Source: Dastarcus helophoroides
Taxonomy: Eukaryota > Arthropoda > Insecta > Coleoptera > Bothrideridae
Reading direction: 5' to 3'
DNA length: 64,000 nt
Assembly: GCA_028583605.1 (NCBI GenBank)
Contig: CM053326.1
Span: 5,393,208 to 5,457,207, forward strand
Part shown: piece by piece, positions 22,083 through 34,189 of the stretch
Layout: each line of letters starts with the position of its first letter
How positions within the stretch are numbered: the first letter of the stretch is position 1
Translations under genes and position numbers: made by a program
The notes under the pieces: generated by a model
What the model saw: only the letters and a program-made list of their open reading frames with translations
Database searches by the model: none
What the model was told of the DNA's origin: nothing

Positions 22083-24319
22083 TACAGGGTGTTACAAAAG
22101 TCCGGGCCGCTACTTCAGGAGCATATTCTACACATTAAAATATGAAAAATGTTACAATACATTTTTTTCTTTAAATTGCCTCCTAACGGAGATATGACCA
22201 TTTAAAGATAGCGCCCCTAAAGTGGTTTTTTTACTACAAAAAGTTAACGGTTAGTAGCAAAGTCATGAAATTGGGCAAGCAGTAAAAGAATTGGATTAGG
22301 CATATTCTCATGTAACATATTTTTTAAATAAGCAGTAGCGTGGTGTGTAGGGGGTTGCCCGCGATTATTTTTTGCCGTAACTTTTTTGTATTGCAATATT
22401 TCGACACAAAAGTACCATAATCGTAAAAAACAACTTTTTTTATACAAAAAAGGTACTCCTTCTCAAAGTCGCTAAAAGTAACCGTTTCCGAGAAAATAGC
22501 GTTTAAACAAAATTGTTGCATTTATTAGAATTTGTTTTGCAAATTTCTAATTTATCCACTACTAACTGCATTGATATAAAAATAGTACAAAATTAAGGAA
22601 AAAAAATCAAAGCAAGTGTTCGAAATTACTGCCCCCTGCAGCAATACATTGCTCGGCTCGTCTTCTAAGGGAACTCCTTACTCTTTCGCAAATGCCTGGT
22701 GTATTGTGAATCTGGTTGAACCCATTTTCAATTCGTTCACGAAGATCATTGATATTGTCAACTGGTGTGGAGTAGACGATCTGCTTTAGATGTCCCCATA
22801 AGTAGAAATCGAGTGGGTTGAGGTCAGGAGACCTAGCTGGCCATGGTATCGGACCTCCTCGACCTATCCATCGTTGATGATAGTTGTTATTCAAAAATTC
22901 CCTAGCAACTGCACTAAAATGGGCAGGTGCCCCATCGTGCATTATCCACATTCGCTGTCTTGTTATGAGTGGAACATTTTCAAGTAACACGGGTAACTCT
23001 GTTTGCAAAAAATGTCTATATGATGCTCCTGTTAACCTATGAGGTAAAAAAAACGGTCCAATTATAGAGTCCCCTATTATTCCTCCCTAAATGTTAAGTG
23101 AAAAATGTTGCTGATGTCTCGACTGAATAACTGCATTGGGATTTTCAACTTGCCACTGATGCATGTTGTGAAAGTTAAGTATCCCGTTTCTGGTAAAACC
23201 CGCTTCGTCCGTAAATAATATGAGCGATGGAAAGTTCTCATTTTCAGCGATCTTATGCAATAGCCAGTTGCAAAATTCTATTCTTGGAGGATAATCAGCA
23301 GCAAGTAACCCTTGCACTCTTTGAAAATGATAGGGGTAAAATTGGTAAAATTTTAAAATTCGCCAGATAGTTACGTGATTTACTCCTTCGGCTAAAGCAA
23401 GTTGTCTAGTGCTGACACATGGATCTTCTTCAACTCGCTGAAGCACACGCTCCTCTAAATTAGCAACTTCTGCGTTTGGCCTTCCAACACGTTCGCCTTT
23501 GAAAACAAAATTTCCTGTTTCACATAAACGAGCATGAATTTTCTGGAACAATTTTTCTCCTGGTAGGTGTCTATTAGGAAAACGTTCAGCATAAAGCCGT
23601 CTTGCTTCAACACGATTACAATTTGCAAGCCCGTACATTAAATGCATATCGGCCATTTCTTGATTTGAATAGTCCATTTTATCAAAATAATGAAAAGTTA
23701 AAAAACTACTACACTTACTATTGACAACAAAAACTGCTAAAGTTTACAGCTTACGATCAAATTTTATCAGTGACACAACGTCAATCTCTGGCAGATATTG
23801 TCAAGTACAATTGTTTTCTTTACGATCAGTTTGCATGACCAACTTATTTTTTCTTATACAAATTAGTTAGAATTTCGAAGACGGGATAGGATTATTTAAA
23901 CGCCTTTTTCTCGGAAACGGTTACTTTTAGCGACTTTGAGAAGGAGTACCTTTTTTGTATAAAAAAAGTTGTTTTTTACGATTATGGTACTTTTGTGTCG
24001 AAATATTGCAATACAAAAAAGTTACGGCAAAAAATAATCGCGGGCAACCCCCTACACACCACGCTACTGCTTATTTAAAAAATATGTTACATGAGAATAT
24101 GCCTAATCCAATTCTTTAACTGCTGGCCCAATTTCATGACTTTGCTACTAACCGTTAACTTTTTGTAGTAAAAAAACCACTTTAGGGGCGCCATCTTTAA
24201 ATGGTCATATCTCCGTTAGGAGGCAATTTAAAGCAAAAAATGTATTTCAACATTTTTCATATTTTAATGTGTAGAATATGCTCCTGAAGTAGCGGCCCGG
24301 ACTTTTGTAACACCCTGTA
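22083..24319 (-). mobile_element. DUF4817/DD41D Tc1-mariner-like element, ~425-bp TIRs
   Basis: The ends read TACAGGGTGTTACAAAAGTC and are inverted over about 425 bp (22083-22507 and 23896-24319), with TA dinucleotides outside (22081-22082, 24320-24321). The arms are nearly identical, so the insertion is fairly young. The interior holds one transposase frame on the minus strand, broken by a single stop. The element is inserted at the TA next to the right end of the older element 19054-22082. Confidence 0.92.
22607..23677 (-). pseudogene. DDE transposase (DUF4817 N terminus), one in-frame nonsense codon
   Basis: The ATG at 23677 starts a frame of 356 codons if the TAG at 23087-23089 is passed; the flanking pieces 23677-23087 and 23086-22607 share one frame. 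At that codon the homologue at 48120-49190 has tryptophan (VNVWAGI), so this is a TGG to TAG change. N-terminal residues MHLMYGLANCNRVEARRLYA fit the DUF4817 HTH region. Catalytic residues are visible: D in ILFTDEAGF, D in MWIMHDGAPAHF, D in SPDLNPLDFYLW, with 41 residues between the last two, as in the DD41D class. Apart from the stop it looks functional. The protein would bind its TIRs and move the element by cut and paste. Confidence 0.92.
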
Positions 24320-24629
24320 TATGCAGCAGTATAATGTTTCTGAATTTTATTTTTATTTGTCAAGAAAATTTAATTTGGAAATTTTTAAATGTGTTTGAAA
24401 TCTATGCAATCAAATTAACCCTAAATTATGCTATGTCAAATCTAACGTTTCTAAATAATTTTTGTGTCATAACTATCCATAATTATTTCAGTTTAAAGGT
24501 ATTTCTTTTTTTTTTAGTAGGCAGATACCAAAATACCCAACAGAAAGAAATAAGTAAAAAGTATTTCTTTTTACAAATCAGAAAATATAAAATTTTTTTC
24601 TTTATTTGTTATATTTAAGCAAACTTATA

Positions 24630-25786
24630 CAGAATGGACCATAAGTAATGGTACACAGAGCAATGGTGGATTTTTCTAATAAAAATAATGTGATTTAGCT
24701 CCATTAATCTTATGCCAAAGGTTGATATTAACAGAGATACAGGGTGTCAAATTTGAAAAAAAAAATCGATATTTTCGTATAATTATGGAATGAATTGTAA
24801 GGTAGGCACGAAATTTGGCAGGTTTCTGAAGTCGATAAACTCTAATTTGCTAATATATTACCAATAGCCGATAGGGGGCGCTACCTGCGCTATCATGCAT
24901 AATTCTAAATGATCATAACTTTTTTGTGCACTCACGTATATTAATTTACAATGGGTTATTTTATTACGCCATATTTTTTACGTAAAAAAAGGTGTACTGT
25001 CTGAAAGTTGAAACAAGCAACCGTTTTCAAGATATTTGCCTTTAAAGTTTGACGTGCCTTGGCTTTAAATTAGTAAGATATTAAATTTTCAAAGTAGGCT
25101 TGAAAAAAAAGTAATCATAAGGCACCTTTGAAAGTAATTTATGTGAAATATTACTTTGTTGATAATATTATTACCTAAATTTTGAAAATCTTAATAAAGA
25201 AAATCCAAAAAATTAAGACGTAATTTATTTTCTAACATAAAGATGTGAGATATGATCTCTGAGTCCGCACCAAAAAATTTTAATAGTCTGAGTGGCCAAA
25301 GCAGATATTTGGGGATAGATTTTAATAAAAGACAGCCAGATTTTTAATTGCTTACCATCCCTTTACATGGAAAAGGTCATTTCCCACATACCTATTTTTG
25401 AAAATAAATTTTGTTTTGGTATTTTATTTATATTTGCTTTAGAAATTTAAAAAATATGTGGAATAATAATGTCAGTAGAGTAATATTTGATATAAACTAT
25501 TTTAGAGTCAGTTTTATTACTTTTATTTTGAAATCTACTGCGAAAAATTCACTTTACATAACTTGAAATAAACGTACGGCAAACTTTGAAGGCACATATC
25601 TTGAAAACGGTTGCTTGTATCAACATTTAGAAAGTGTGTCTTTTGTACGTAAAAAATGTAGGTAAATAAAAGTGTCTATTCAAAATAAATGTACATGGAG
25701 GCACAAAAAAATTATGATGCGTTAGAATAATACAGGGTAGTGCAGGTGGCGCCCCCTATGAGTTACTGACAATCTGTTAGCTCGGA
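24630..25786 (+). mobile_element. Foldback DNA element, right end missing (family of 62179-63529)
   Basis: The left end is CAGAATGGACCATAAGTAAT next to TA. The sequence follows the complete copy at 62179-63529 almost throughout at high similarity, in the same orientation. It stops after the GGTGGCGCCCCCTATGAGTT region, so the last 200-odd bases of the right arm are gone. There is no coding capacity. Confidence 0.85.
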
Positions 25787-26159
25787 AATATAAAAAAAAA
25801 GGGAATTTATTTTCTCTTAAATCACAAGAATATCTTCATCCTAATCCAAACCAATCCTTTTTCGTTCTTGTTCCACTTGTGGGTCAAAATACGAGGACGG
25901 ACAGAACATGGTTAGAAACATACATCAATCCCAAAATTCCTCATGTTGGCTGACAGCTCTGTTAATAGCTTATTCAAATGGTTGTTGCAGTACGTATCCT
26001 GATATGCATCAAATATCAATATAAATTAAAGACGATCCAAGAGCAAGGATTAGCATTAGTCGCTGCTGTCAAAAAAGTTGCCTGCGAGGCCATAAAATCA
26101 GATTTTGCGTCAACACTATATCTTTAAAAATAATTCCAGTACGGCCAAAAAATACCAAA
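25787..26159. other. No recognisable gene
   Basis: AT-rich sequence between the truncated foldback element and a dispersed repeat. No open frame or motif was recognised. Confidence 0.4.
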
Positions 26160-26490
26160 AATATGACCCTTGCTATATACATCCACTTAAAATTCATTTC
26201 AAAACACCGGAGTTTTAGACTTAACATGAAGTATATTCATGCTACATGCGTTTTACAAAGAAACATGATATTGCTTTTCCGATAGGACCAGTTACAGTAG
26301 TTAAAAATAAATATGTTTGTTCTGTAATAAGCATCTTATTCAGGGAACTTACTGTAAGGATTCAAAGACAAATTTGTTAGTTAAGAGTTAGTTGCAATTT
26401 ATTTAGCTTCTAATTCCATGACAATTATTGCAGTACATTTAATTTTGATATTTTATATTCATAATATTGTATAGTTTCTAGCGCTTCAGC
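26160..26490. repeat. Diverged dispersed repeat, copy 1
   Basis: Aligns by eye with 43540-43810 in the same orientation. Shared words include AAGGATTCAAAGACAAA/AAGGATTTAAAGACAAA, CATGACAATTATTGCAGT/CATGGCAATTATTGTAAT and ATTTAATTTTG/ATTCAATTTTG. The family is unknown. Confidence 0.5.
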
Positions 26491-26647
26491 TATCTCAGAT
26501 TATTAGTCCGCGTCGAGATCCTTATCACAATCTATATCTGTTTCCTCAAATTATTGATTATTATTATTTATCACGTAATAAAAAAACGAAATAGCTTTTT
26601 TTCTACGTGATCTGTTTTTTTAAAGACTAAAATGAGAAAAAAATAAT

Positions 26648-27096
26648 TTGTTCTTTAACTTCTTCTTTCATTTTTGCGACGTCTACTACCATTTTTTCAC
26701 TTATTGTCGTCTTTATTCTTCATCTTGTCGTCTTCGTTCTTCGCCTTGTTCTTTTTCTTGTCGCCTTCGTTCTTCATCTTGTTTTTTTTTGTTGTCTTCG
26801 TTCTTCGTCTTGTTCTTTTTCTTGTCGTCTTCGTTTTCATCTTATTCTTCTTCTTATCGCCTTCGTTCTTCATCTTTACGTCTTTGTTCTTCCTCCTGTT
26901 CATTTTCTTGTCGTCTACGTTCTTCCTCCTGTTCTTTTTCTTGTCGTCTTCGTTCTTCCTCCTGTTCTTTTTCTTGTGGTCCTCGTTCTTCGTCTTGTTC
27001 TTTGTTGTCTTTTATGATTGCTAGTATCGCTTGCAATTGTTGTTCCATTTTGACCGATTTAAATCTCGCTTCCACATAGCGTTCTAGAATGTTCAA
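26648..27096 (-). pseudogene. Gag remnant with Glu/Arg-rich coiled-coil minisatellite
   Basis: It lies just inside the LTR at 27238-27588 in the same minus orientation. The frame contains MEQQLQAILAIIKDNKEQDE, typical of the start of Ty3/gypsy-like Gag proteins. It then has several copies of a roughly 10-residue unit, EEERRRQEKEQ, encoded by a DNA minisatellite of about 30 bp; the unit decays toward 26700 into Lys/Asn-rich sequence with stops. A normal Gag would continue into capsid and CCHC regions and then Pol, and none of these is present. The element is truncated soon after its leader and first Gag segment. Confidence 0.65.
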
Positions 27097-27221
27097 GATA
27101 TTTCTTGAGGCGCCCCGTATAACTACTTAACAATTTATAGCGTCCGCAGATAAAGTCATCTGTGGGACACCTGGCACGAATTTCTCCTAGTAATAATAAA
27201 GCACAATCCACAAATAATCTC

Positions 27222-27236
27222 CACTTCTGACACCAG
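27222..27236 (-). promoter_or_regulatory. Primer-binding site next to LTR
   Basis: On the minus strand, one or two bases after the LTR, the sequence TGGTGTCAGAAGTGG appears. It begins with TGG, complementary to a tRNA CCA end, and looks like the 3' end of a tRNA-Leu. It fixes this LTR as the 5' LTR of a once longer element. Confidence 0.7.
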
Positions 27237-27237
27237 T

Positions 27238-27588
27238 TGTTGCGCGTTATCGGTTCGAAATAATTACTAACACGTGAATTGTAAAACACTTTATTTCCAA
27301 ACTAAACTCGGAACACTAAAACTGAATAATTAACTCACTTATTGACTTCCAACTACTAATTACTAATTACCTACACTGACTTACTGACTGATTCGAGGGA
27401 AAGCGTCCGTCTTATATAGTGTTCGCTTCCGTGTTCTAGAAAAATGCAGCAGATAAAGCTTATCGTTTTGACGAAATTTCTGGAATGCTTATCTGCCGTT
27501 TGCTTCATTATCGCGGCCTCTTTCCCTTACCATATCTTTCTAGAAAATGTTCTTACCTACTAAATTCTATAATTTACATTTCGTTACA
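27238..27588 (-). repeat. 5' LTR of a truncated Ty3/gypsy-like element (copy 3)
   Basis: On the + strand it starts TGTTGCGCGTTATCGG and ends TTCGTTACA, the complement of copies 1 and 2. It contains the same TTTATTTCC, TTATATAG and CTTATCTGCCG blocks. The 4-bp flanks differ (CAGT versus GTAT), as expected for an LTR with internal sequence on one side. Confidence 0.85.
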
Positions 27589-28850
27589 GTATTTTGCGTT
27601 TTCTTTCATTGTTTGATGATATCAAGTTCGTTGCTGACTGCTTAACATTTTTTTTTCTAATTTATGTAACTTGAATTAAACTTGTAAGAAGTGTTTTAAT
27701 GTCACATCCATGTAGGTAATGGATCTACGATTGTCGCCAATACTACCAAGTTGTTTTATTCGAATGCATTTAATAGTTATTGTCGATGCTTTAGCATAAA
27801 GAATGCCAAACATGTGTATTGGCGTGACTTGGTGCAATGCATACTACCGCAAGTCGGAAGGTGAATACTGGTTTATATGCATGTTGCAATAATATCTGGC
27901 AACAGCAAGCATATCTGGCCGACTTACCCGTCAACATACCCCTCAAAGCAATATTCAAACTCACCCTAACACTTCTGTTGTGATATGCATCCCTAAAATG
28001 GTCCGTTGCTCGACGTCGTCAAAGATTCAACTGCTGCAGCCATCACGCAATATCATAAAATTAGCCTTTGCCATTTCATCGACTTTCAGAAAATTAATAT
28101 TCATGAAAAATTTATTAGATATGATCCAAGTGTTTCGCTTTGTAAGATCTCCCCAAAGATTAAACTCTACTCGAGTGTAAAATTTGCTTGTTGAAATTAC
28201 AGCTGCATTGCATATCAAATCTCGAAGACGATTAAATGAAAAAATTGTACACATTCTACAAAATAGAAACAACTGTTGTTACAATTAGAACAGTATATTA
28301 TATGTAAAAATCAAATTATATTAAATTTATTTAACAATTAAAATAATATTTCTCGTATACATACAACATTTTATAATCACAGACTAAACGGCTTTGTTTT
28401 CAAGTTAAGGAAAATTTTTTGATTAAATAAGTCTATTGCATTTAAAGGACAAACTCGCTTTGAAGTCTATTCATTGTATATCTCGTTACTGTAACTCTAG
28501 TTCTTCTAGCTTCACAAGGACTCGATTTTCTGCTCCTTCATTCTTTTGGCTTTGTTCAAACTTTACCGAATTTACAAATGTCGACTTAATAAAACAAAGT
28601 TCTGGCTTTATTTCATCAAAAAACAAAGTTTATTGTATCTATTGTTGCAAGTTTATAATTGATAGCGGACGAAAAGAGGAATCCACATTTAATACCATTG
28701 AATCTAATTATTTTCTTTTGGTTTGTAAGCAAGTTGGATAATTCTGCTGCGGAGCTGGGCCCAGTTATTAAAAATAGAATTGTCTCAATGTAAAGAAATA
28801 TTAAAAGTTAAGTTTACATCAGAAGTGTAATTCGGTTTTGTTCCTTGCAG
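27589..28850. other. Probable intron sequence upstream of a host exon
   Basis: No repeat or frame with a recognised domain was found. It ends in a pyrimidine-rich acceptor, TTTTGTTCCTTGCAG, directly before the exon at 28851. The preceding exon was not identified in the window. Confidence 0.6.
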
Positions 28851-28987
28851 GTCCTGGTTATTGGGGTTTAATGAATCCTCAGTGGAATATGTGTTCAAAA
28901 GGCAGAAGACAATCACCTATAAACGTAGAGCCAGATAAGCTCTTATTCGATCCATATTTGAGGCATATTCACCTCGACAAACACAAA
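28851..28987 (+). CDS. Carbonic anhydrase-related protein (CA10/CA11-like), internal exon
   Basis: A 137-bp exon lies between acceptor TTCCTTGCAG and donor GTAAGT. It encodes GPGYWGLMNPQWNMCSKG followed by RRQSPINVEPDKLLFDPYL, the N-terminal part of the alpha-carbonic anhydrase fold as found in CA10/CA11-type related proteins (CARPA/CARPB in Drosophila). These are secreted or surface proteins usually thought to lack hydratase activity. The exon starts in phase 1 (the first G of the glycine codon is in the previous exon) and ends in phase 0, matching the phase-0 start of the exon at 44091. At least one 5' exon with the signal peptide lies outside what was identified. Confidence 0.92.
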
Positions 28988-29335
28988 GTAAGTGATTTTA
29001 AATGTCAAGAAGTAAATATTAAACAAAAAGTTACATTTTTGATCAATCTTATTGTCAAACCAAAGCATTTTTTATGGAATATTTAATTTTAGTTTTTATG
29101 TCTTTTTTTTAAATAACAAATGTTGCTAACCGGAAAACAAATTTAGTTAAATATTATTAGGAATCTTTCATATTTCGAACTTTCTTGTATAACATTTTTT
29201 ATAAAAATTATTTGGTCATTTTCTTTTGTTATTTTTAATAGTTTAGTTTAATAATTTTAAACTCACATTTACGCACAGAAAAATATTTCCTAATATGCGT
29301 GTATTTTTTACTTTGGGTGTACTTCTCGTGATGGG

Positions 29336-31027
<1,692 letters not shown>

Positions 31028-33735
31028 GTTCTGTCTGTCTTAGCGACGTTGTATTGCAGGTATCGGTCAATTGACAAGATACTGCTCATCTACTGCGAGT
31101 TTAGATTTAGAAACGCCCGGACTATTGCACAAGTATTGAGTATTACTGCCTTCTGAAGTTGGATATATATGCTGCCAGGTAGCTCAAGTTGTCTTAGACT
31201 GGCTAAGAGCTGCTTAGGTATTACTCCTGTGGTTGATATTATTATTGGTATTATATGAACCTCATTTTGCTTCCACATAGATTTAATCTCATTCGCTAGC
31301 TGTTGATATTTGGTTGCCTTCTCTGTATAGGTTTTCAGGAGGTTATGTGTGTTTGGAACTGCAATATCTACTAGGTACGTGATAGCTGTGGCCTTAGCTG
31401 TAAGAATGATATCAGGTCGATTACATGGTATGGTCTTATCCGTTAGTATGGTGCGGTTCCAATACATTTTATAATTTTCATTTTCCAGGACACTTTCTGG
31501 ATTATATTTATAGTAGGGTGAGCTATCTTTTTTCAGCTTGTACATGTTGGCTATTTTCTGATGGATAACTTTTGCCACTTGATCATGTCTTGTAAGATAT
31601 TCAATAGCAGTTAGAGTTTTACAACTTCCGGTAATATGCTGGATGGTTTCAGGTGCCTCTCTACACTTCCTACATTTGTCATCATTTAGGGGTTCTTTAA
31701 GGATGTATTTTCTGTAGTTTTTGGTGTTTATTACTTGATCCTGAATAGCGATCATAAATCCTTCAGTTTCAGCAAATATATCCGCGCGAGTTAACCAACT
31801 GTTCGACGCATTCATGTCTACATGATTCTGGGCCAAATCGCTCGGGTGCCGTCCGTGAAGTGTTTTCTGGATCCATTGTTCAATGACCATTTTGCTGTGG
31901 CTATCATCTTCTAGCGTGTCAGAGTGTACAAGTGCATTATTTTTCAGGTCTAGGGGCGTATAGGCTTCGTCAGCCTTTATCACCGCTTGGTGTAGGCCAG
32001 ATGTTTTTTTATGACAAAAATAGTGCTGCAGAGTCCTTATTTGTTTGTCACACAGTTGAAGAATGTCTATAAGACCACGTCCTCCTTGTTGACGTGGTAT
32101 AATTATTCGATCACTTGAAGCTGCTCTAGGATGATGAATTCGGTGCTTCGTTAAGAGAGTGCGAGTTTTGGTCTGAATACCTTGCAGGTCTGTTTGTGTC
32201 CAGTTAACTGTCCCAAATGTATATGTTAATACTGGTACTGCATATGTGTAAATAGCTTTAAAGGTGTTTTTATCAGTTAATTTTGATTGGAGTATTGCTC
32301 TGACTCTTTTTATGTATTCCGCTATAGTTCTTTCTTTAACTTCTTTATGTTTAATTCGTTGTGATTGCAGTAGACCTAGATATTTGTAAGTGTCTTGTTC
32401 ACTCATTGGGTCTATGTAAGTTTCTTCCGCAGTTTTATATCTTTTAGGTTCACACTTTCCCTGATTTATACTCAGCGTCTTGCATTTGTCAAGACTAAAT
32501 GACATCTGGATATCACTAAAGAAAGTTTCTGTTAGATGGAGCAGCTGTTGTATTTGCCTGTCTGTGGATCCATATAGTTTGATATCGTCCATGTACATTA
32601 GATGTGTTATGAGGTGTTTTATAATGTTGCCATTTTTGATTGGAAATCCATAATCACTTCTATTCAGCATGGACGACAGTGGATTTAAAGCAAGACAAAA
32701 CCATAGTGGGCTTAAGCCGTCGCCTTGAAATATACCTCTACGGATCTTTATGGGGTTACACTTGATATTGGTGCTGTGAAAATTTAAGTGTGGGGTAGTC
32801 TGCCATGCTTCCATTAAATGTTGCAATGTTTCAATTATGCTGGGATCAATTTTATAGATGCGGAGGACTTAAATAAGCCAGCTGTGAGGCACTGAGTCGA
32901 AAGTTTTTCTATAATCAATAAAGGCAGTGTATTTATTGCGATGTTTCCGGATGGCCTGCTGGGATACCACGCTGTCAAGTATGAGTTGTTCCTTGCATCC
33001 GTGTGACCCTTTAATACATCCTTTCTGCTCTTCAGCTAATATGAAATTCTTTTCCAAATACTGGTAAATCTTTGCTGAAATACATGATGTGAACATTTTA
33101 TAAATACTGCTCAGACATGTGATCGGGCGGTACTTTGACGGGTCGTGGGTGTTTTTGTCTTTTGGTAGCAAGTAAGTGATGCCTACAGACAGGTACGGTG
33201 GTATCTGGTCTGAGTTTTGAAGTTATTGAAATGAAATGCAAGGAGTTCATGTGTTGCTGTGAAGCGTTTAATCCAAAAATTGTGAATTTTGTCTAAGCCA
33301 GGAGCTTTCCTATTATGTGTTGAATTTATTGCTTTACCGAGCTGTTCTACGGTGATCACACAGTCGTCCATGGGAGTCAAGTTGGCCACATATTTTTGTT
33401 CACATTTTATCCATGCAGCCTTCTCATTGTGTTTGTTCTGACTCGACCATATACTAGACCAATAGGTTTCTATGGTCTTCGCATCGGGCACTTTGTTATC
33501 CTCGATTTTTTGTTTGCTAAGATTACGATAGTATAACTTTTCATTGGTGTTAAATAGTTTGTTTTGATGTTTTCTTTGCCTGGCCTCCCTGTATCTCCTT
33601 AGTCTTTAGGCCTTAACTAACAGCCGCTGTTTTAGTGTGTCGAGCATTTCCAAGGCTTCGGTGTTATCGGGATCGTATCGTGTGTGTTTCGTTGATGAGC
33701 TTTTTACTTTATTTATGTGTTTTAGTAACTTCTTC
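31028..33735 (-). mobile_element. Dong/R4-like non-LTR retrotransposon between TAA repeats
   Basis: The element is bounded by TAA repeats on both sides (30884-31027 and 33736-33757). The body encodes RT, a CCHC finger and a restriction-like endonuclease in that order, the single-ORF plan of the R4/Dong clade. Known Dong elements insert into TAA repeats. The 5' part upstream of the RT (about 33500-33700) still reads RLRRYREARQRKHQNKLF-like sequence, typical of the pre-RT region, so only the extreme 5' end is missing. Confidence 0.85.
31090..33491 (-). pseudogene. Dong/R4-like RT-endonuclease ORF, one stop and one frameshift
   Basis: Three pieces line up. 33491-33183 holds the pre-RT region (NSTHNRKAPGLDKIHNFW). 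33171-32869 holds PSKYRPITCLSSIYKM and FIDYRKTFDSVPHSWLI with the first RT aspartate. 32826-31090 is 578 codons with GDGLSPLWF, YMDD at residues 78-81, a C-x2-C-x8-H-x4-C finger at residues 385-402, and an endonuclease with RPD (470-472), D487 and K504. Pieces two and three share one frame and are separated only by a TAA at 32869-32871, probably an old lysine codon. A frameshift near 33225-33240 separates the first. YMDD rather than YADD is usual in this clade. Confidence 0.88.
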
Positions 33736-33757
33736 TTATTATTATTATTATTATTAT
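33736..33757. repeat. (TTA)n tract between two LINEs
   Basis: About 22 bp of TTA repeats, serving as the tail of the fragment to its right and the 5' boundary of the Dong/R4-like element to its left. Confidence 0.85.
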
Positions 33758-34157
33758 TTTCATTAACTCGGGAAACCTATTTCCCGGCAATCTCTCATCA
33801 GGAACCTACTTGGCTCCTCAGATCAGATGCTACTTTCATCCAAGAACTTTACGCAATATATTTGCAGTGCCGTATAATGCTGTTTCTTGAATTATGTTTC
33901 TATTGATGTTTCCAGGAATATCATTCACATTGTATATGAACCTTTTTGACACAGTACCCAAAGATCCTACAATTATGGGTATTATTTTTGTTCTTAATTT
34001 CCACATACGTTGGATTTCTATTTTCAGATCTCTATATTTTATTATTTTCTCTACTTCTTTACTATCTACATTGCTATCAGCAGGGATTGCCACATCGACT
34101 ATCAAACAAGTGCCACTTCAGGTCCTTGATGACTATGTCAGGTTTATTAGCATAAAT
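33758..34157 (-). mobile_element. 5'-truncated R4-type LINE 3' fragment
   Basis: The minus-strand frame 34105-33836 reads MIVDVAIPADSNVDSKEVEK, then IEIQRMWKLRTKIIPIIVGS and TALYGTANILRKVLG. This is the C-terminal endonuclease region, parallel to YLVDIAVP...EIKSMWK...IIPIIIS in the neighbouring element but clearly a different family. Just upstream the same strand gives NKPDIVIKDLKW, the PD part of the PD-(D/E)xK motif, one frame off. TTA tracts bound it on both sides. Confidence 0.75.
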
Positions 34158-34188
34158 TTTATTATTATTATTATTATTAATATTATTA
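34158..34188. repeat. (ATT)n tract, LINE 3' tail
   Basis: About 30 bp of ATT/TTA repeats directly after the 3' end of the minus-strand LINE 34190-37570. The + strand relative near 38640 has ATAATATTAATA at the same position, so the TAA-rich tail belongs to that LINE. Confidence 0.8.
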
Positions 34189-34189
34189 C

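Noticed and set aside
26648..27079. Ser/Arg/Cys-rich + frame
   Set aside because: Antisense shadow of the Glu/Arg-rich gag minisatellite.
33780..33815. CCTGATGAGAGATTGCC on the minus strand, resembling a hammerhead start
   Set aside because: The following GAAAT has no matching helix II or cleavage triplet; chance match in a LINE 3' UTR.
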